Source: an uncultured Eisenbergiella sp. (GTDB lineage Bacteria; Bacillota; Clostridia; Lachnospirales; Lachnospiraceae). Taken from it: a stretch of DNA of 64,000 bases. The DNA lies in NCBI GenBank assembly GCA_947598825.1, contig CANQFM010000005.1, positions 39,877 through 103,876 on the forward strand, written 5' to 3'. Position numbers and translations under genes: made by a program. The notes beneath the pieces are model-generated. The model was not told the DNA's origin, made no database searches, and saw nothing but the letters and a program-made list of their open reading frames with translations. Shown in pieces: positions 1-8,770 of this stretch. The number at the start of each line of letters is the position of its first letter. Position 1 is the stretch's first letter.

Positions 1-2
1 TG

Positions 3-227
3 TGGCATGACTTGCCGCGGAACAGGCAGAAGCTGAACCGGGAAGCAGGGATGCTGGCGCACCGTGGGAAGGCATTGCTGAAGGAGCTGGCGGAGATCAA
101 CATGGAGTTTGCGCAGATGGTGGTGACGCCGGGGACGGACGGGGAGGAGGAAGGAAAGTGCCTGCCGGATTGGTTCTTGATGGAAGTCATTCGGGATATC
201 CCCAGACTGATGACCAAAGCAGGATAA
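3..227 (+). CDS. C-terminal end of probable MoxR-type AAA ATPase (partial)
   Basis: The frame is open to the left edge and ends with TAA at 225-227, giving about 74 visible residues, mostly helical and charged (AGMLAHRGKALLKELAEI). No catalytic motif lies in this piece. The call comes from context: the next gene is a DUF2201 VWA/metallopeptidase protein, and in Firmicutes these usually sit directly after a MoxR-like AAA ATPase. MoxR ATPases are thought to act as chaperones that load or remodel VWA partners. The N-terminal ATPase core must lie outside the window. An unrelated short protein cannot be excluded. Confidence 0.5.
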   Translation, partial: WHDLPRNRQKLNREAGMLAHRGKALLKELAEINMEFAQMVVTPGTDGEEEGKCLPDWFLMEVIRDIPRLMTKAG

Positions 228-293
228 AGCGACGACTGAAAAGAGGACGGGCTGGCGGGACAGCAGAAAAGCCCAAGGAACGGGAGGTGTATC

Positions 294-2147
294 TTGGGGA
301 AGCAAAAGAACGGGAAAAAACGAGATCCGGCGCTGGAAGCTTTGGAGCAGGGGATCGAACGGCTGGAAAGCCACTGGCTGTACCGGTACAGCGGCTCCAG
401 CATCCGGCTTTGCGGGAAGAGGGAACTGGGAGAGAGGGCGTCAGTATTGGAGAGCGGCTTGATCTGCGTGAACCGGGACAGGATGCTGCCGCCGGAAGAA
501 TGGGCGTACATCCTGGCCCACCAGCGCCTGCACCTGACCTTTGAACACGACCGTTTCTATGCGCGGATGGCGGAGGAGGGGAAGGCCTTTCGGGAGGAAC
601 TGAAACCGTACCTCTGGAACCTGGCCTGCCGGATGTATAACGCGAAGTTTCTGGCGGAAATCCGGTTCGGTGGAGAACTGGCAGAGCTTCCCTCCTATAT
701 GGAGGAGATCGGGGACGAGGAAGAGCTTTACCTGCTTCTGGCGTCCCGGGAATTGACGGATGAGGAAAGGCGTCTGGCGGCCATATTTGACGAATACTGT
801 TTTTACCGGCTCCCTGCGGAAGCCCTGCAGGTTTTTGGCAGGAAGGAACTGGAGGAAGAGGCGAAGGCAGGACGTTCCACGCAGCACCGAGGAGCGGAAT
901 TTACGAAATGGCTTGCCAGAAAGGCGGTATATATCCTTGCCGGAGAGGAAGAACCCCGCTATTCCTTTAACAGGGAAGGGCAGACGCGGGAGGCAGTACA
1001 GTGGTTCCTCTCCCGTTATCCGCTGCTGGGCAGCCTGGCGGCGGGATTTAAGGTGGTAGAGGATTTTAAGGCCTGCCGGGAGAGGGAGATCCAGATAGCG
1101 GCCGTTGACGTGACCCGGGCTGTGATCTGGGTCAACCCGGCTGCAGGGCTGAGCGCGGAAGAATTGCGCTTCGTGCTGGCCCACGAATTTCTGCACGCAG
1201 GGCTTTTGCACCATGAGCGAAGGCAAGGGAGGGACGCTTTTCTCTGGAACGTTGCCTGCGACTTTGTGATCAACGGATGGCTGAAGGAGATGGGTGTAGG
1301 GGATATGCCGGATGGCTGCCTGTATGAAGAATCCTTTGTGAACCTGTCGGCGGAGAGCATCTATGACATCCTGGCGGAGGACCTGCGCCGCGCCATGAAA
1401 TACCAGACCTTCCGGGGATATGGTAAGGGGGATATCTGTGTAGGAGACGGTGTCGGGGGAACCGGGTTGAAAGACGGACTGGACAGAGATACCTTTTACC
1501 GGGAGGCGCTGGCCCAGGGGCTGGAATACCATCAGAACACAGGAAGGGGGCTTCTGCCAGCCGGACTGATAGAGGAGATCCGGGCGCTGGGGATGCCGCC
1601 GGTGCCATGGGACGTGAAGCTGGCGGAGTGGTTCGATGTCCATTTCCCTCTGCCGGAGCAAAAGCGCAGCTATGCCAGGGCCAGCCGGAGGCAGAGCGCC
1701 ACGCCGGAGATTCCCAGACCGGGAAAGACGGAGCAGTGGGGGAAGGACAGGGACAGGACCTTTGGCGTGGTGCTGGACACTTCGGGCTCTATGGACGAAC
1801 GGCTTCTGGGGAAAGCGCTGGGGAGTATCGCCAGCTATGCGCAGGCAAAAGAGGTGCGCTTTGTGCGGGTGGTATTCTGCGATGCTGCCGCATATGACGC
1901 GGGATATCTGGCGCCGGAGGAGATCGCAGGAAAAGTGGAAGTGACAGGCAGGGGCGGCACGGTGCTGCAGCCGGGGATCGACTTTCTGGAGGATGCAAAG
2001 GATTTTCCGAAGGACGGGCCGGTGCTGGTCATCACGGACGGGCTGATCGAGGACAGGCTGGTGATCCATAGGGAACATGCGTTTCTGATTCCGCGAAAGG
2101 GAAAGCTGCCGTTTAAGCCCAAAGGGGAGGTGTTTTACCTTGCGTAA
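294..2147 (+). CDS. VWA-like / putative metallopeptidase protein (DUF2201)
   Basis: A 617-residue protein starting at TTG 294, chosen because GGGAGGT ends 5 bases before it. Residues about 295-308 carry an HExxH zinc-peptidase motif (AHEFLHAGLLHH). Near the C-terminus DTSGSM (about residues 496-501) is a MIDAS-like metal site of a von Willebrand A fold. This order, peptidase-like domain then VWA, is that of the DUF2201 family. An earlier stretch, AHQRLHLTFEH (about residues 74-85), followed by LWNLAC, mirrors the HExxH block and its following LWNVAC. It looks like an inactive duplicate with Gln in place of the catalytic Glu. It probably works in the cytoplasm with the upstream ATPase; its substrate is unknown. 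Confidence 0.8.
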   Translation: MGKQKNGKKRDPALEALEQGIERLESHWLYRYSGSSIRLCGKRELGERASVLESGLICVNRDRMLPPEEWAYILAHQRLHLTFEHDRFYARMAEEGKAFREELKPYLWNLACRMYNAKFLAEIRFGGELAELPSYMEEIGDEEELYLLLASRELTDEERRLAAIFDEYCFYRLPAEALQVFGRKELEEEAKAGRSTQHRGAEFTKWLARKAVYILAGEEEPRYSFNREGQTREAVQWFLSRYPLLGSLAAGFKVVEDFKACREREIQIAAVDVTRAVIWVNPAAGLSAEELRFVLAHEFLHAGLLHHERRQGRDAFLWNVACDFVINGWLKEMGVGDMPDGCLYEESFVNLSAESIYDILAEDLRRAMKYQTFRGYGKGDICVGDGVGGTGLKDGLDRDTFYREALAQGLEYHQNTGRGLLPAGLIEEIRALGMPPVPWDVKLAEWFDVHFPLPEQKRSYARASRRQSATPEIPRPGKTEQWGKDRDRTFGVVLDTSGSMDERLLGKALGSIASYAQAKEVRFVRVVFCDAAAYDAGYLAPEEIAGKVEVTGRGGTVLQPGIDFLEDAKDFPKDGPVLVITDGLIEDRLVIHREHAFLIPRKGKLPFKPKGEVFYLA

Positions 2148-2195
2148 AAATATAATGATTTTTCCTGACAGAGACAAAGGCATGTCCAGGCCCTT

Positions 2196-2204
2196 TGCTA
2201 TAAT
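2196..2204 (+). promoter_or_regulatory. Extended -10 promoter for the lipoprotein gene
   Basis: TGCTATAAT is a perfect TGn extended -10 element located 40 bases before the lipoprotein start. No good -35 lies at 16-18 bases, which is tolerated by extended -10 promoters. It probably separates the upstream ATPase/VWA pair from the lipoprotein-MORN genes. Confidence 0.5.
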
Positions 2205-2243
2205 AGAAATGAGGACCCCTTAAATGGGCGGAGGAGGATTGCA

Positions 2244-3311
2244 ATGAAGAAAAGGATTTCCGTTATGTTAATCGCCATGTTGATGTTTTCCTTTTGCGCC
2301 TGTGGAACAGATGATATAACTGACCAGGTTGCAAATGTTGTGCAGGCTGAGGATGAGCATATTCTTGCAGTAAAGGGCGGCTCCCCCAGTGCATATCCAT
2401 CGAAAAAATTTGGAGAAGCATTTGATAATTTTTTTGGTTCACCGACATGGAAATATTTTGAGGGAACAAAGGAAGGCACGGATGAAGACGGAGACGGCGA
2501 GCCGGATACTGTGGAGGAAAATGTGGATGTCGTTGAATTCACGGGTTACTGTACTTATCAGGATGTCAGGGTAAAAGCCCTGATACAGTTCACGTTGAGT
2601 AAAGACGATGATACGTTTGAGGCGACATATCTTTCTTTCAATGACGTCCCGCAAAATATGCTCATGCTTGCCGGACTGCTGGAAGCCGTATTTTCGGATG
2701 GGGATACAGAGGATGTTCCTGTAGAAGATGTCACTATGGAAGATATTCCTGCAGAAGATACGTCTGATAATATGTCTCAGGAAAATGAGGATCCCCTGTT
2801 AGAGGAGTTTATTGCGCTGGTCTGTTCTTATGCGGATCCGCCTGATCTGGAGAACGATGCGTTAAGGGAGTATTTTCAGGAGGGATATGACAGCTGGGCA
2901 AGCGGGGAAAGCTATAGAAACATTATTGTCGGTTCGGACGGCCATCTGATTATCCCCGACCATACGGCTGAATATGAGGGAACCTGGTGGGATGAATACA
3001 GCCAGAGATGCTATATGGAAATACGCTGCGATGACGGGATCAACTATTCCATTGATATAAACTGGGGAAGCAGCGCGTGGGAGAATACGCATTGGTCATT
3101 CTATGGAACTTATGATGAGGTAGATGGCGGTATCCATTATTACGGATGCAGAATCGAAGAAGTTTATTCAGAGGGCGGCGAAGTACAGGAAACATACAGT
3201 TATACCGACGGGGAAGGCCTTATTTGGCTGGGGGATGACGGTATGCTTTATTGGGAGGATTACACCGAGCAACAGGGGGAGGACTGTGTCTTTGCGCGGT
3301 CAGAAGGCTGA
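2244..3311 (+). CDS. Predicted lipoprotein, unknown function
   Basis: A 355-residue protein whose first 20 residues form a lipoprotein signal (positively charged start, hydrophobic core, then FCAC before Gly-Thr-Asp), so it is probably anchored to the outer face of the membrane by a lipidated cysteine. The mature part is very acidic, with repeats around residues 155-175 (DVPVEDVTMEDIPAEDT) that look like a flexible linker between two folded halves. The second half is rich in aromatic residues and Gly (GTWWDEYSQRCYMEI) and looks beta-rich. Start chosen by GGAGG seven bases upstream. No named family recognised. It is followed after 64 bases by a MORN-repeat protein. Confidence 0.75.
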   Translation: MKKRISVMLIAMLMFSFCACGTDDITDQVANVVQAEDEHILAVKGGSPSAYPSKKFGEAFDNFFGSPTWKYFEGTKEGTDEDGDGEPDTVEENVDVVEFTGYCTYQDVRVKALIQFTLSKDDDTFEATYLSFNDVPQNMLMLAGLLEAVFSDGDTEDVPVEDVTMEDIPAEDTSDNMSQENEDPLLEEFIALVCSYADPPDLENDALREYFQEGYDSWASGESYRNIIVGSDGHLIIPDHTAEYEGTWWDEYSQRCYMEIRCDDGINYSIDINWGSSAWENTHWSFYGTYDEVDGGIHYYGCRIEEVYSEGGEVQETYSYTDGEGLIWLGDDGMLYWEDYTEQQGEDCVFARSEG

Positions 3312-3375
3312 ATGATGAGAAGGAAAAAGAACAGGTTGCGCTGAAAGAGATGGCGGAAAGGAAAATAAGGAAAAG

Positions 3376-4323
3376 ATGAAAAAAGAAAAAAAGGCTGTTA
3401 AAATCTGCGGAAGGCAGAGGTTCATTTGTATCGTTGTATCGATTATTATTTTTGGATCCACCGGCTTACATGCATCTGCAGCGGGCAACAGTAGTTTAGA
3501 GGGTTCTACGGTAGAGAGCCCTACCGGATATACCATTGCAGAATTCCCATATCAGAATACGAAAAAGGCGGATAAGCTTTTGAAAGTATTTCAGGAAGCG
3601 AAAAAGGCAGATCCGGAGAACCTCATAAATATCGAGGTTTCCTCAAAGGGATTATTTGATACCAGCGACCAGTATAAACAAACGCTGGGTGCCGGGGACT
3701 ATTTATACTATGGGGATATGAAGGACGGAAAACCCGATGGAAAGGGTGTTCTTCTGGAGTATGCCTCCGTACTCAACGCGACCATTCCGGTGCTTCTGGG
3801 AGAATTTAAAGATGGACAACTGGACGGATATGTGATCCGAATATCTGCCCTGACGGTACCGGAGGTCGCCAGTGAAGGGTTTTACAGCAAGGGAGAACGG
3901 GATGGGGATTATACCGGCTACAGCGATGGGCTGATGAACAGGGAGTATCTGAATTGCTATCCTGGGCTACTGGATGCATTTGAGGAGTATTTGCGGGGAG
4001 AACTGTATAAAGCCGGGTATGACGAGATCGTATGGGATGTTCCATTAATGCCTGTCTATGTCCAGGAACAGGGTACATATAACAAGGGTAAGATAACGGG
4101 AAAATGGACGGGGTATTTTTATGACGGAACGGTTGCGGCAGAAATAAAAATGGATCGCAATGGGAAAACCGGAAAAGGGAAAATATATTATTCAAACGGG
4201 CAGGTCAAATATGATGGGGAGCTTCGTAACATGCAGTACGATGGAAAAGGAGCTTTATACAGAGAAGACGGCAGCCTGGAATACAAAGGAAAATTTAAAA
4301 ACGGTCAGATCGATACGGATTGA
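3376..4323 (+). CDS. Exported MORN-repeat protein
   Basis: A 315-residue protein with a basic N-terminus, then a hydrophobic segment (FICIVVSIIIFGSTG, residues about 17-31) ending in ASAAG, which fits a signal peptide. The middle and C-terminus contain repeats of the MORN type (GDMKDGKPDGKGVLL; GELRNMQYDGKGALY; KGKFKNGQ), short beta-hairpins with Gly and aromatic residues. In bacteria such repeats usually serve as structural or binding scaffolds. Start chosen by the AAGGAAAAG just upstream. It follows the lipoprotein gene and precedes a large membrane protein by 53 bases, so the three may be co-transcribed. Its binding partner is unknown. Confidence 0.7.
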   Translation: MKKEKKAVKICGRQRFICIVVSIIIFGSTGLHASAAGNSSLEGSTVESPTGYTIAEFPYQNTKKADKLLKVFQEAKKADPENLINIEVSSKGLFDTSDQYKQTLGAGDYLYYGDMKDGKPDGKGVLLEYASVLNATIPVLLGEFKDGQLDGYVIRISALTVPEVASEGFYSKGERDGDYTGYSDGLMNREYLNCYPGLLDAFEEYLRGELYKAGYDEIVWDVPLMPVYVQEQGTYNKGKITGKWTGYFYDGTVAAEIKMDRNGKTGKGKIYYSNGQVKYDGELRNMQYDGKGALYREDGSLEYKGKFKNGQIDTD

Positions 4324-4376
4324 GGGAACGTATACAGCCCGCCCGTATTCTTTGCAGGCCGCATAGGAGGTAACTT

Positions 4377-6356
4377 ATGTCAGCAAAAAAAGGGTCTTCT
4401 CTATTGAACGGTTGTGTTTTCTTTGGAGAGAAAATCGATTTTGACGCTGCGGAAATCAGATATATGGATCTGTTCAATATGGTCCCTGATGCAATACACA
4501 GCGTTGAAAAGCCTTTTTATGAATGGTATGAAAAGCGCGGGGATATTGAAGAGGTCTTGAACCAATACAAGGCTTTCGCTCAAAAGACGCTCTCTTCCTA
4601 CGCGATTCGTGCGCTGTTTCCGCAACTGTCGGAAAATGAAATCTATGATATCAGCGAAAATACCTATGTCAGGGAATGCGTTGCGCTTTCGGATTCCGAT
4701 CAGGCGTTCAGGGACGTCCGTAAGACCTACCAGCAAATCCTGCAAAAACAGCAGGAGGCTGAGGAATACAGGGAAATACGAAAGGATAGCCGCGGTCGCT
4801 GGCAAGGCGGAGGCTTTGGCCTGGGCGGAGCGATCAAAGGGGCAACGCAGGCAGCGGCGATGAACGCGGTATCAGGACTGGGACACAGTCTGGTAAATGC
4901 GGTTGGGAATGCCGGTTCCTCAATGGCGGCCAGCAGTTCTAAAAGGGAACTGTATAAACGGGCAAAGGACAGCCTTTTGATCGGTATCCAGAGAGATATG
5001 GCGAACCTCTTTGTCAGCCATATAGAATTGCTCAATCAGTATGAGGAAGAACTGGTCACGAATTCCTTTGATGAGGATAAAAGCAACGCCTTATTTGAAA
5101 ATGCAAAAAAGCTGCCGGATAAACGCGAACCCCTGTTGCAGCAGGCGTTTCTGGAGTGCCCATGGAATGAGCCGCTGATCAAATATTTATTTGCGAATTG
5201 TCCGGAAGGCCGTTCGGCGGCCGTAACGGCCGCTCAGGTTTTTTCCATTGATCTGCGGGATCAGATGGAGACGCTTTTGTCGTATGAATATACGGAAAAG
5301 GATAAGTCCTCTGAAGCGGCGGAACGAAAGGCGCAGAAACGGATTCTTTCGCTGATGAAAAAATACGGGATCACGGAGAGTAAAACCCTGGACGCGTTGG
5401 AGAAAAATCTCTTAAACAGAGTCTGCGAGGGATACAAAGCTGCAGACGAATCCACCTGTGAAGCCATGAAAACTGCGGTGGCGACCTATGATGTCCAGGA
5501 GAAACTCAAGCCCGATTTTCTGTCGGCGTTGTCAACGAGGATAGAAGAGATCTGGAATACAGAGCTTGCACAGATCTGTCAGGGATATGAAACGGCTGAT
5601 GAAAAGACCTGCGAGGAGATGATAGACGCCATAAACGCGCATCATGCTGGGGACAATTTTAAAACGCCGTTTCTTGAGAATCTCCATGAGCGGATAAAAA
5701 AAATCTGGGATGAGGAACTTGCGCGGATCTGTCAGGGATATGAAACGGCTGATGAAAAGACATGCAACGAGATGATAAATGCAGTAAACGCCCATCATGC
5801 CACGGAAGAACATAAGGCAGCGTTCCTAAAGAAAATACAGGCCCGGATAGAAACTATCTGGTCCGCAGAGGACGGAGAAATATTTGATAATCTGTATCTG
5901 CAGACGGATATCACGGATCCGAAGGCTGTTGCGGAGGCCATTGCGTACATAGAGGAAAAATCCCGGACGGCCTCGTCGGAAAAATATCTGAAAGCTTTGA
6001 AAAAATGCTCGCCGGAAGAGATCAAACGGGCCCGCCAGTACAAATATAGCATACGGCCAAAGCTGTATCCTATTTTAGCGGTGCTATGCGGCGGAAGTTT
6101 TATTTTTGGAGCGGCGCTTGCCGTTATCGGGGTCCCGCTGGCGATCCTGTTTTTGTGGTTGCGGTTCAGGATAAAGGCGGCATGGAATGACCTGACCCTA
6201 AACGGTTCCGTGATCCCTCTTGCCCTTTCCGAAAACATCCCGCGAAGTCCGCAAAAGGCAATAGAAGCAAAGGACGATCATGATGGCGATCGGCCATCCA
6301 GTTATTATGAACGGTATAGAGGCGGTAAGGACAGGAAAACGCCCGGAAAGAAATAA
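4377..6356 (+). CDS. Large protein with 51-residue repeats and C-terminal membrane segment
   Basis: A 659-residue protein; start fixed by GGAGGT seven bases before ATG. Residues about 141-190 form a Gly/Ala-rich stretch (GGGFGLGGAIKGATQAAA) like a glycine zipper. Three tandem 51-residue repeats occupy about residues 346-498, each with the pattern ICQGYETADEKTC..M and ending in RI..IW. Residues about 563-600 are hydrophobic (ILAVLCGGSFIFGAALAVIG), giving one or two membrane segments, and the tail is polar. Each repeat carries two conserved Cys. I do not recognise a named family. Its position after a lipoprotein and a MORN protein suggests an envelope role, but no activity can be assigned. Confidence 0.7.
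   Translation: MSAKKGSSLLNGCVFFGEKIDFDAAEIRYMDLFNMVPDAIHSVEKPFYEWYEKRGDIEEVLNQYKAFAQKTLSSYAIRALFPQLSENEIYDISENTYVRECVALSDSDQAFRDVRKTYQQILQKQQEAEEYREIRKDSRGRWQGGGFGLGGAIKGATQAAAMNAVSGLGHSLVNAVGNAGSSMAASSSKRELYKRAKDSLLIGIQRDMANLFVSHIELLNQYEEELVTNSFDEDKSNALFENAKKLPDKREPLLQQAFLECPWNEPLIKYLFANCPEGRSAAVTAAQVFSIDLRDQMETLLSYEYTEKDKSSEAAERKAQKRILSLMKKYGITESKTLDALEKNLLNRVCEGYKAADESTCEAMKTAVATYDVQEKLKPDFLSALSTRIEEIWNTELAQICQGYETADEKTCEEMIDAINAHHAGDNFKTPFLENLHERIKKIWDEELARICQGYETADEKTCNEMINAVNAHHATEEHKAAFLKKIQARIETIWSAEDGEIFDNLYLQTDITDPKAVAEAIAYIEEKSRTASSEKYLKALKKCSPEEIKRARQYKYSIRPKLYPILAVLCGGSFIFGAALAVIGVPLAILFLWLRFRIKAAWNDLTLNGSVIPLALSENIPRSPQKAIEAKDDHDGDRPSSYYERYRGGKDRKTPGKK
5412..5870 (+). repeat. 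Three tandem 153-bp coding repeats
   Basis: Units 5412-5564, 5565-5717 and 5718-5870 each encode 51 residues. Units 2 and 3 share long identical DNA stretches, including the part encoding ICQGYETADEKTC, while unit 1 is more diverged. The last duplication therefore looks recent relative to the first. Confidence 0.85.
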
Positions 6357-6368
6357 CGGGATAAAACA

Positions 6369-6392
6369 AGGGCTGCTTCAAACGGCAGCCCT
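6369..6392 (-). terminator. Terminator-like hairpin after the XRE gene
   Basis: AGGGCTGC (6369-6376) pairs with GCAGCCCT (6385-6392) around an 8-base loop. Read on the minus strand it is followed by TGTTTTAT, so it fits termination of the minus-strand XRE gene, and less well the converging plus-strand gene. Confidence 0.55.
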
Positions 6393-6435
6393 GATCGCCG
6401 CAAAGAATATAAAAGCAAAAAGAAGTCCTGCCCCG

Positions 6436-6669
6436 TCATTGGGGAAAAGTGAGCAGACGGTTTACCGGAACGCCGAGGGCGTCTGCAATATCCATCAGCG
6501 TTTCCAGAGAGATCGAGGTCGGCATGTTGGGCGCTTCTATATTGCTCATATGCGTCCGACTGATCCCCACGGCCTCCGCCAGCTGCATCTGACTGATGCC
6601 GTTCAGTTTTCTGTAATATGCGATATTCAGGCCTAGTTTCTTATACTCTTGGTCATGTCTGGAATTCAC
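6436..6669 (-). CDS. Small XRE-family helix-turn-helix regulator
   Basis: A 77-residue protein. The start is taken as GTG at 6669-6667 because GAGGTG lies just upstream; the longer open frame reaching to 7071 has unlike composition and crosses the intergenic promoter zone. The HTH covers most of the protein (GISQMQLAEAVGISRTHMSNIE), with a C-terminal helix ending VPVNRLLTF. There is no extra domain, so it is probably a minimal repressor of the SinR/Cro type. It is divergent from the WYL regulator and could control its own promoter or the 8-21 kb module; no operator was identified. Confidence 0.8.
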   Translation of the reverse strand: MNSRHDQEYKKLGLNIAYYRKLNGISQMQLAEAVGISRTHMSNIEAPNMPTSISLETLMDIADALGVPVNRLLTFPQ

Positions 6670-7027
6670 AAATATCACCTCATGGTTAGTGTATCCGAAT
6701 GACAGAAATTCATAAACAATATAAAAATATGCAAAAACAATACATATATTTGCAATATGAAAAGGAATATGATAAGATAAAAAAAGAGTTATTTGCGGTA
6801 TTTTTATGTGGAAAAAAAGGAATGATTGCGGTAAATTCATATCTAGTGTATAATTTATATATGTAAAGACGGAAGGAGGAAGTGAAAGCAGATCATTTGT
6901 AGAGAAGCGCTTTTGATTCCTCTTCTTTTTTTGTGAATATAGACAAAAACTGTCCATGCCGTTTGATAAAATGGCGTTATAAAATATAACCTGTTTCAGA
7001 CAGGGAGCAGACAGAAAGGGACAGCCT
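6670..7027. promoter_or_regulatory. AT-rich divergent control region
   Basis: About 358 bases without a gene between the XRE gene and the divergent WYL gene. The best plus-strand promoter is TTGATA (6963-6968), 16 bases, TATAAC (6985-6990), 38 bases before the WYL start. The part around 6710-6860 is strikingly AT-rich, with several TATATA-like runs, and may hold the minus-strand XRE promoter. No clear operator palindrome or transcribed RNA structure was seen. Confidence 0.45.
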
Positions 7028-7993
7028 ATGGACAGAGAAGAAAGTACAAAAATTAACAGGATTTTATCCATTTACGCGGAACTTACAGAGGGGCGCGTGG
7101 TCAACAAGGCAGAGATGGCCCAGCGGTTTGGCGTCAATGCCAGGAGCATCCAGCGGGATGTGGAGAGCATTCGGCGTTTCCTGGAGGATCGGGAAACGAA
7201 AAATGGGATCCGGAATGAACTGATCTATGATTATCGAGAAAAAGGGTACCGGTTGGAGCAGCCGCAGGAATTGATGCTGACAAACGAGGAGGTCCTGGCG
7301 GTCTGCAAGATTCTGTTGGATAGCAGGGCCTTTGTCCGGCCGGAAATGATGGCGATGTTGGACAAGCTGGTCAGTTGTTCCGTTCCGAAGAAAAACCAGA
7401 AGATGGTAAACGACCTTCTCTCCAACGAAAAATATCACTACATAGAGCCGCATCACGGGAAACGCTTCCTGGACCGGATGTGGCTGGCCGGACAGGCGAT
7501 CCGAGAAAACCGGGTCATCCAGATCAGCTATCGGAAGATGAAGGACCATGCGCAGGTCAGCCGCAGACTGGAACCGCTGGCGATCCTGTTTTCAGAGTAT
7601 TATTTCTATTTGGTTGGCTTCATAGAGGATATTGACAGGGAGGAAGCCTTTCAGAATGCGAAGGATCCGTATCCCACGATTTATCGGATCGACCGGATCG
7701 ATGAACTGAAGCTGCTGCCGGAACACTTTAAGATCCCCTATGCGGATCGGTTTGAAGAAGGCGAGTTCCGCAAGCGGGTGCAGTTCATGTATGGCGGACG
7801 GCTGCAGAGACTTCGGTTTGAATACACCGGCCCTTCTGTGGAGGCGGTGCTGGACCGGCTGCCGACAGCGAGGATCCTGCGGGAAGAGGACGGGAAATAT
7901 CTGATCCAGGCGGAGGTGTTCGGCGAAGGCGTGGAGATGTGGCTGAGGAGCCAGGGGGAGATGGTGCGGGATGTGGTGAGGAAGGAAATATAG
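7028..7993 (+). CDS. WYL-domain transcriptional regulator
   Basis: A 321-residue protein with a winged HTH at residues about 8-70 (EMAQRFGVNARSIQRDVESI), a WYL domain from about residue 148 (IQISYRKM; EYYFYLVGF) and a WCX-type C-terminal domain. WYL domains bind ligands such as nucleic-acid pieces or nucleotides and often control defence loci. It ends only 38 bases before the beta-helix gene that opens the 8-21 kb module and reads in the same direction, the same placement as BrxR/CapW-type regulators in front of anti-phage systems. That role here is inference from position; WYL regulators also control metabolism and DNA repair. Confidence 0.85.
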   Translation: MDREESTKINRILSIYAELTEGRVVNKAEMAQRFGVNARSIQRDVESIRRFLEDRETKNGIRNELIYDYREKGYRLEQPQELMLTNEEVLAVCKILLDSRAFVRPEMMAMLDKLVSCSVPKKNQKMVNDLLSNEKYHYIEPHHGKRFLDRMWLAGQAIRENRVIQISYRKMKDHAQVSRRLEPLAILFSEYYFYLVGFIEDIDREEAFQNAKDPYPTIYRIDRIDELKLLPEHFKIPYADRFEEGEFRKRVQFMYGGRLQRLRFEYTGPSVEAVLDRLPTARILREEDGKYLIQAEVFGEGVEMWLRSQGEMVRDVVRKEI

Positions 7994-8031
7994 TGATATA
8001 AAAAAATTAAAAAGAAAAGGAGAATCGAGAG

Positions 8032-8766
8032 ATGAAGAATGTTTTTACGAATGAAAAAGTAACGATTGAGGAGCAGGAGATTTTGCTGTCAGAATCACTG
8101 AAGTTCACAGGATGTGAGGTGTTATTTAAAAATTGCACTTTTAATGCGGGTGGAGAGGTTCTTTCCATTTTCCTGAATTCATGCTCGCGGGTGTTGGTAT
8201 CGGGCTGTACGTTTTTGGATTTTAGTGCTCCCGTGTTTGTGGAAAGGGAAAACGGTCCCATGGTAATCTGGGACTCCATATTTAAGAATTGTATGGCCAC
8301 AAATATAAAGTTGAAGGGAGCGGAAACTTATTATGGCGGTGTGATCCGTACGGAAAAGATAAAAGAAAATGCAACTAAACTGATTATGGATACTGCGTTT
8401 ATTCAATGCGGATATCCCTCATCCAAAGACGGCATTATCGCCAATGGATATTGTGAAGTATATAATTGTAAATATGATTATTACGGGAAAGGGATAAAGA
8501 CGGCTCCGGATGTTAAGAAAACTTACTTTGATAAAAAAAATTCGTTTTCTTTTGTGACCATACCTCTTGAGACCATGTCTACTTTAACAAAGTCTCTTGG
8601 TACTCCATATCTGACTTTATTCCGATATGAGACAAAGGGCAGAGGGAATGAAGTCATAAGCAAGCGAGAGGGGACAAAAGTGAGTTTTGGTACGGTGAGT
8701 TTTGGTACGAGTACGAACGAAAGGGCATGGCCTTTTGGATACAACAATAAAGAATCAGGAGAATAA
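8032..8766 (+). CDS. Right-handed beta-helix-like protein
   Basis: A 244-residue protein, start supported by AAAAGGAGA eight bases upstream. The first two thirds show short repeating strands with Asn/Cys ladders (CEVLFKNCTF; SRVLVSGCTFLDF; MVIWDSIFKNC), the pattern of a pectate-lyase-like parallel beta-helix. No signal peptide and no obvious catalytic residues, so it may be a cytoplasmic structural or recognition protein. The last 80 residues are Ser/Thr-rich, including a short repeat (VSFGTVSFGTS). It opens the gene train that runs to 20.9 kb, and a decayed second copy lies at 11.1 kb. The exact role is unknown. Confidence 0.6.
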   Translation: MKNVFTNEKVTIEEQEILLSESLKFTGCEVLFKNCTFNAGGEVLSIFLNSCSRVLVSGCTFLDFSAPVFVERENGPMVIWDSIFKNCMATNIKLKGAETYYGGVIRTEKIKENATKLIMDTAFIQCGYPSSKDGIIANGYCEVYNCKYDYYGKGIKTAPDVKKTYFDKKNSFSFVTIPLETMSTLTKSLGTPYLTLFRYETKGRGNEVISKREGTKVSFGTVSFGTSTNERAWPFGYNNKESGE

Positions 8767-8770
8767 GTTT

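Noticed and set aside
441..2183. 580-residue open frame on the minus strand
   Set aside because: Antisense to the DUF2201 gene; no ribosome site, no recognisable domain, composition rich in His/Pro/Arg/Gln as expected for a shadow frame.
6436..7071. 211-residue version of the XRE protein
   Set aside because: The first 134 residues cross the divergent promoter region and do not look like protein; the GTG at 6669 has a good GAGGTG site.
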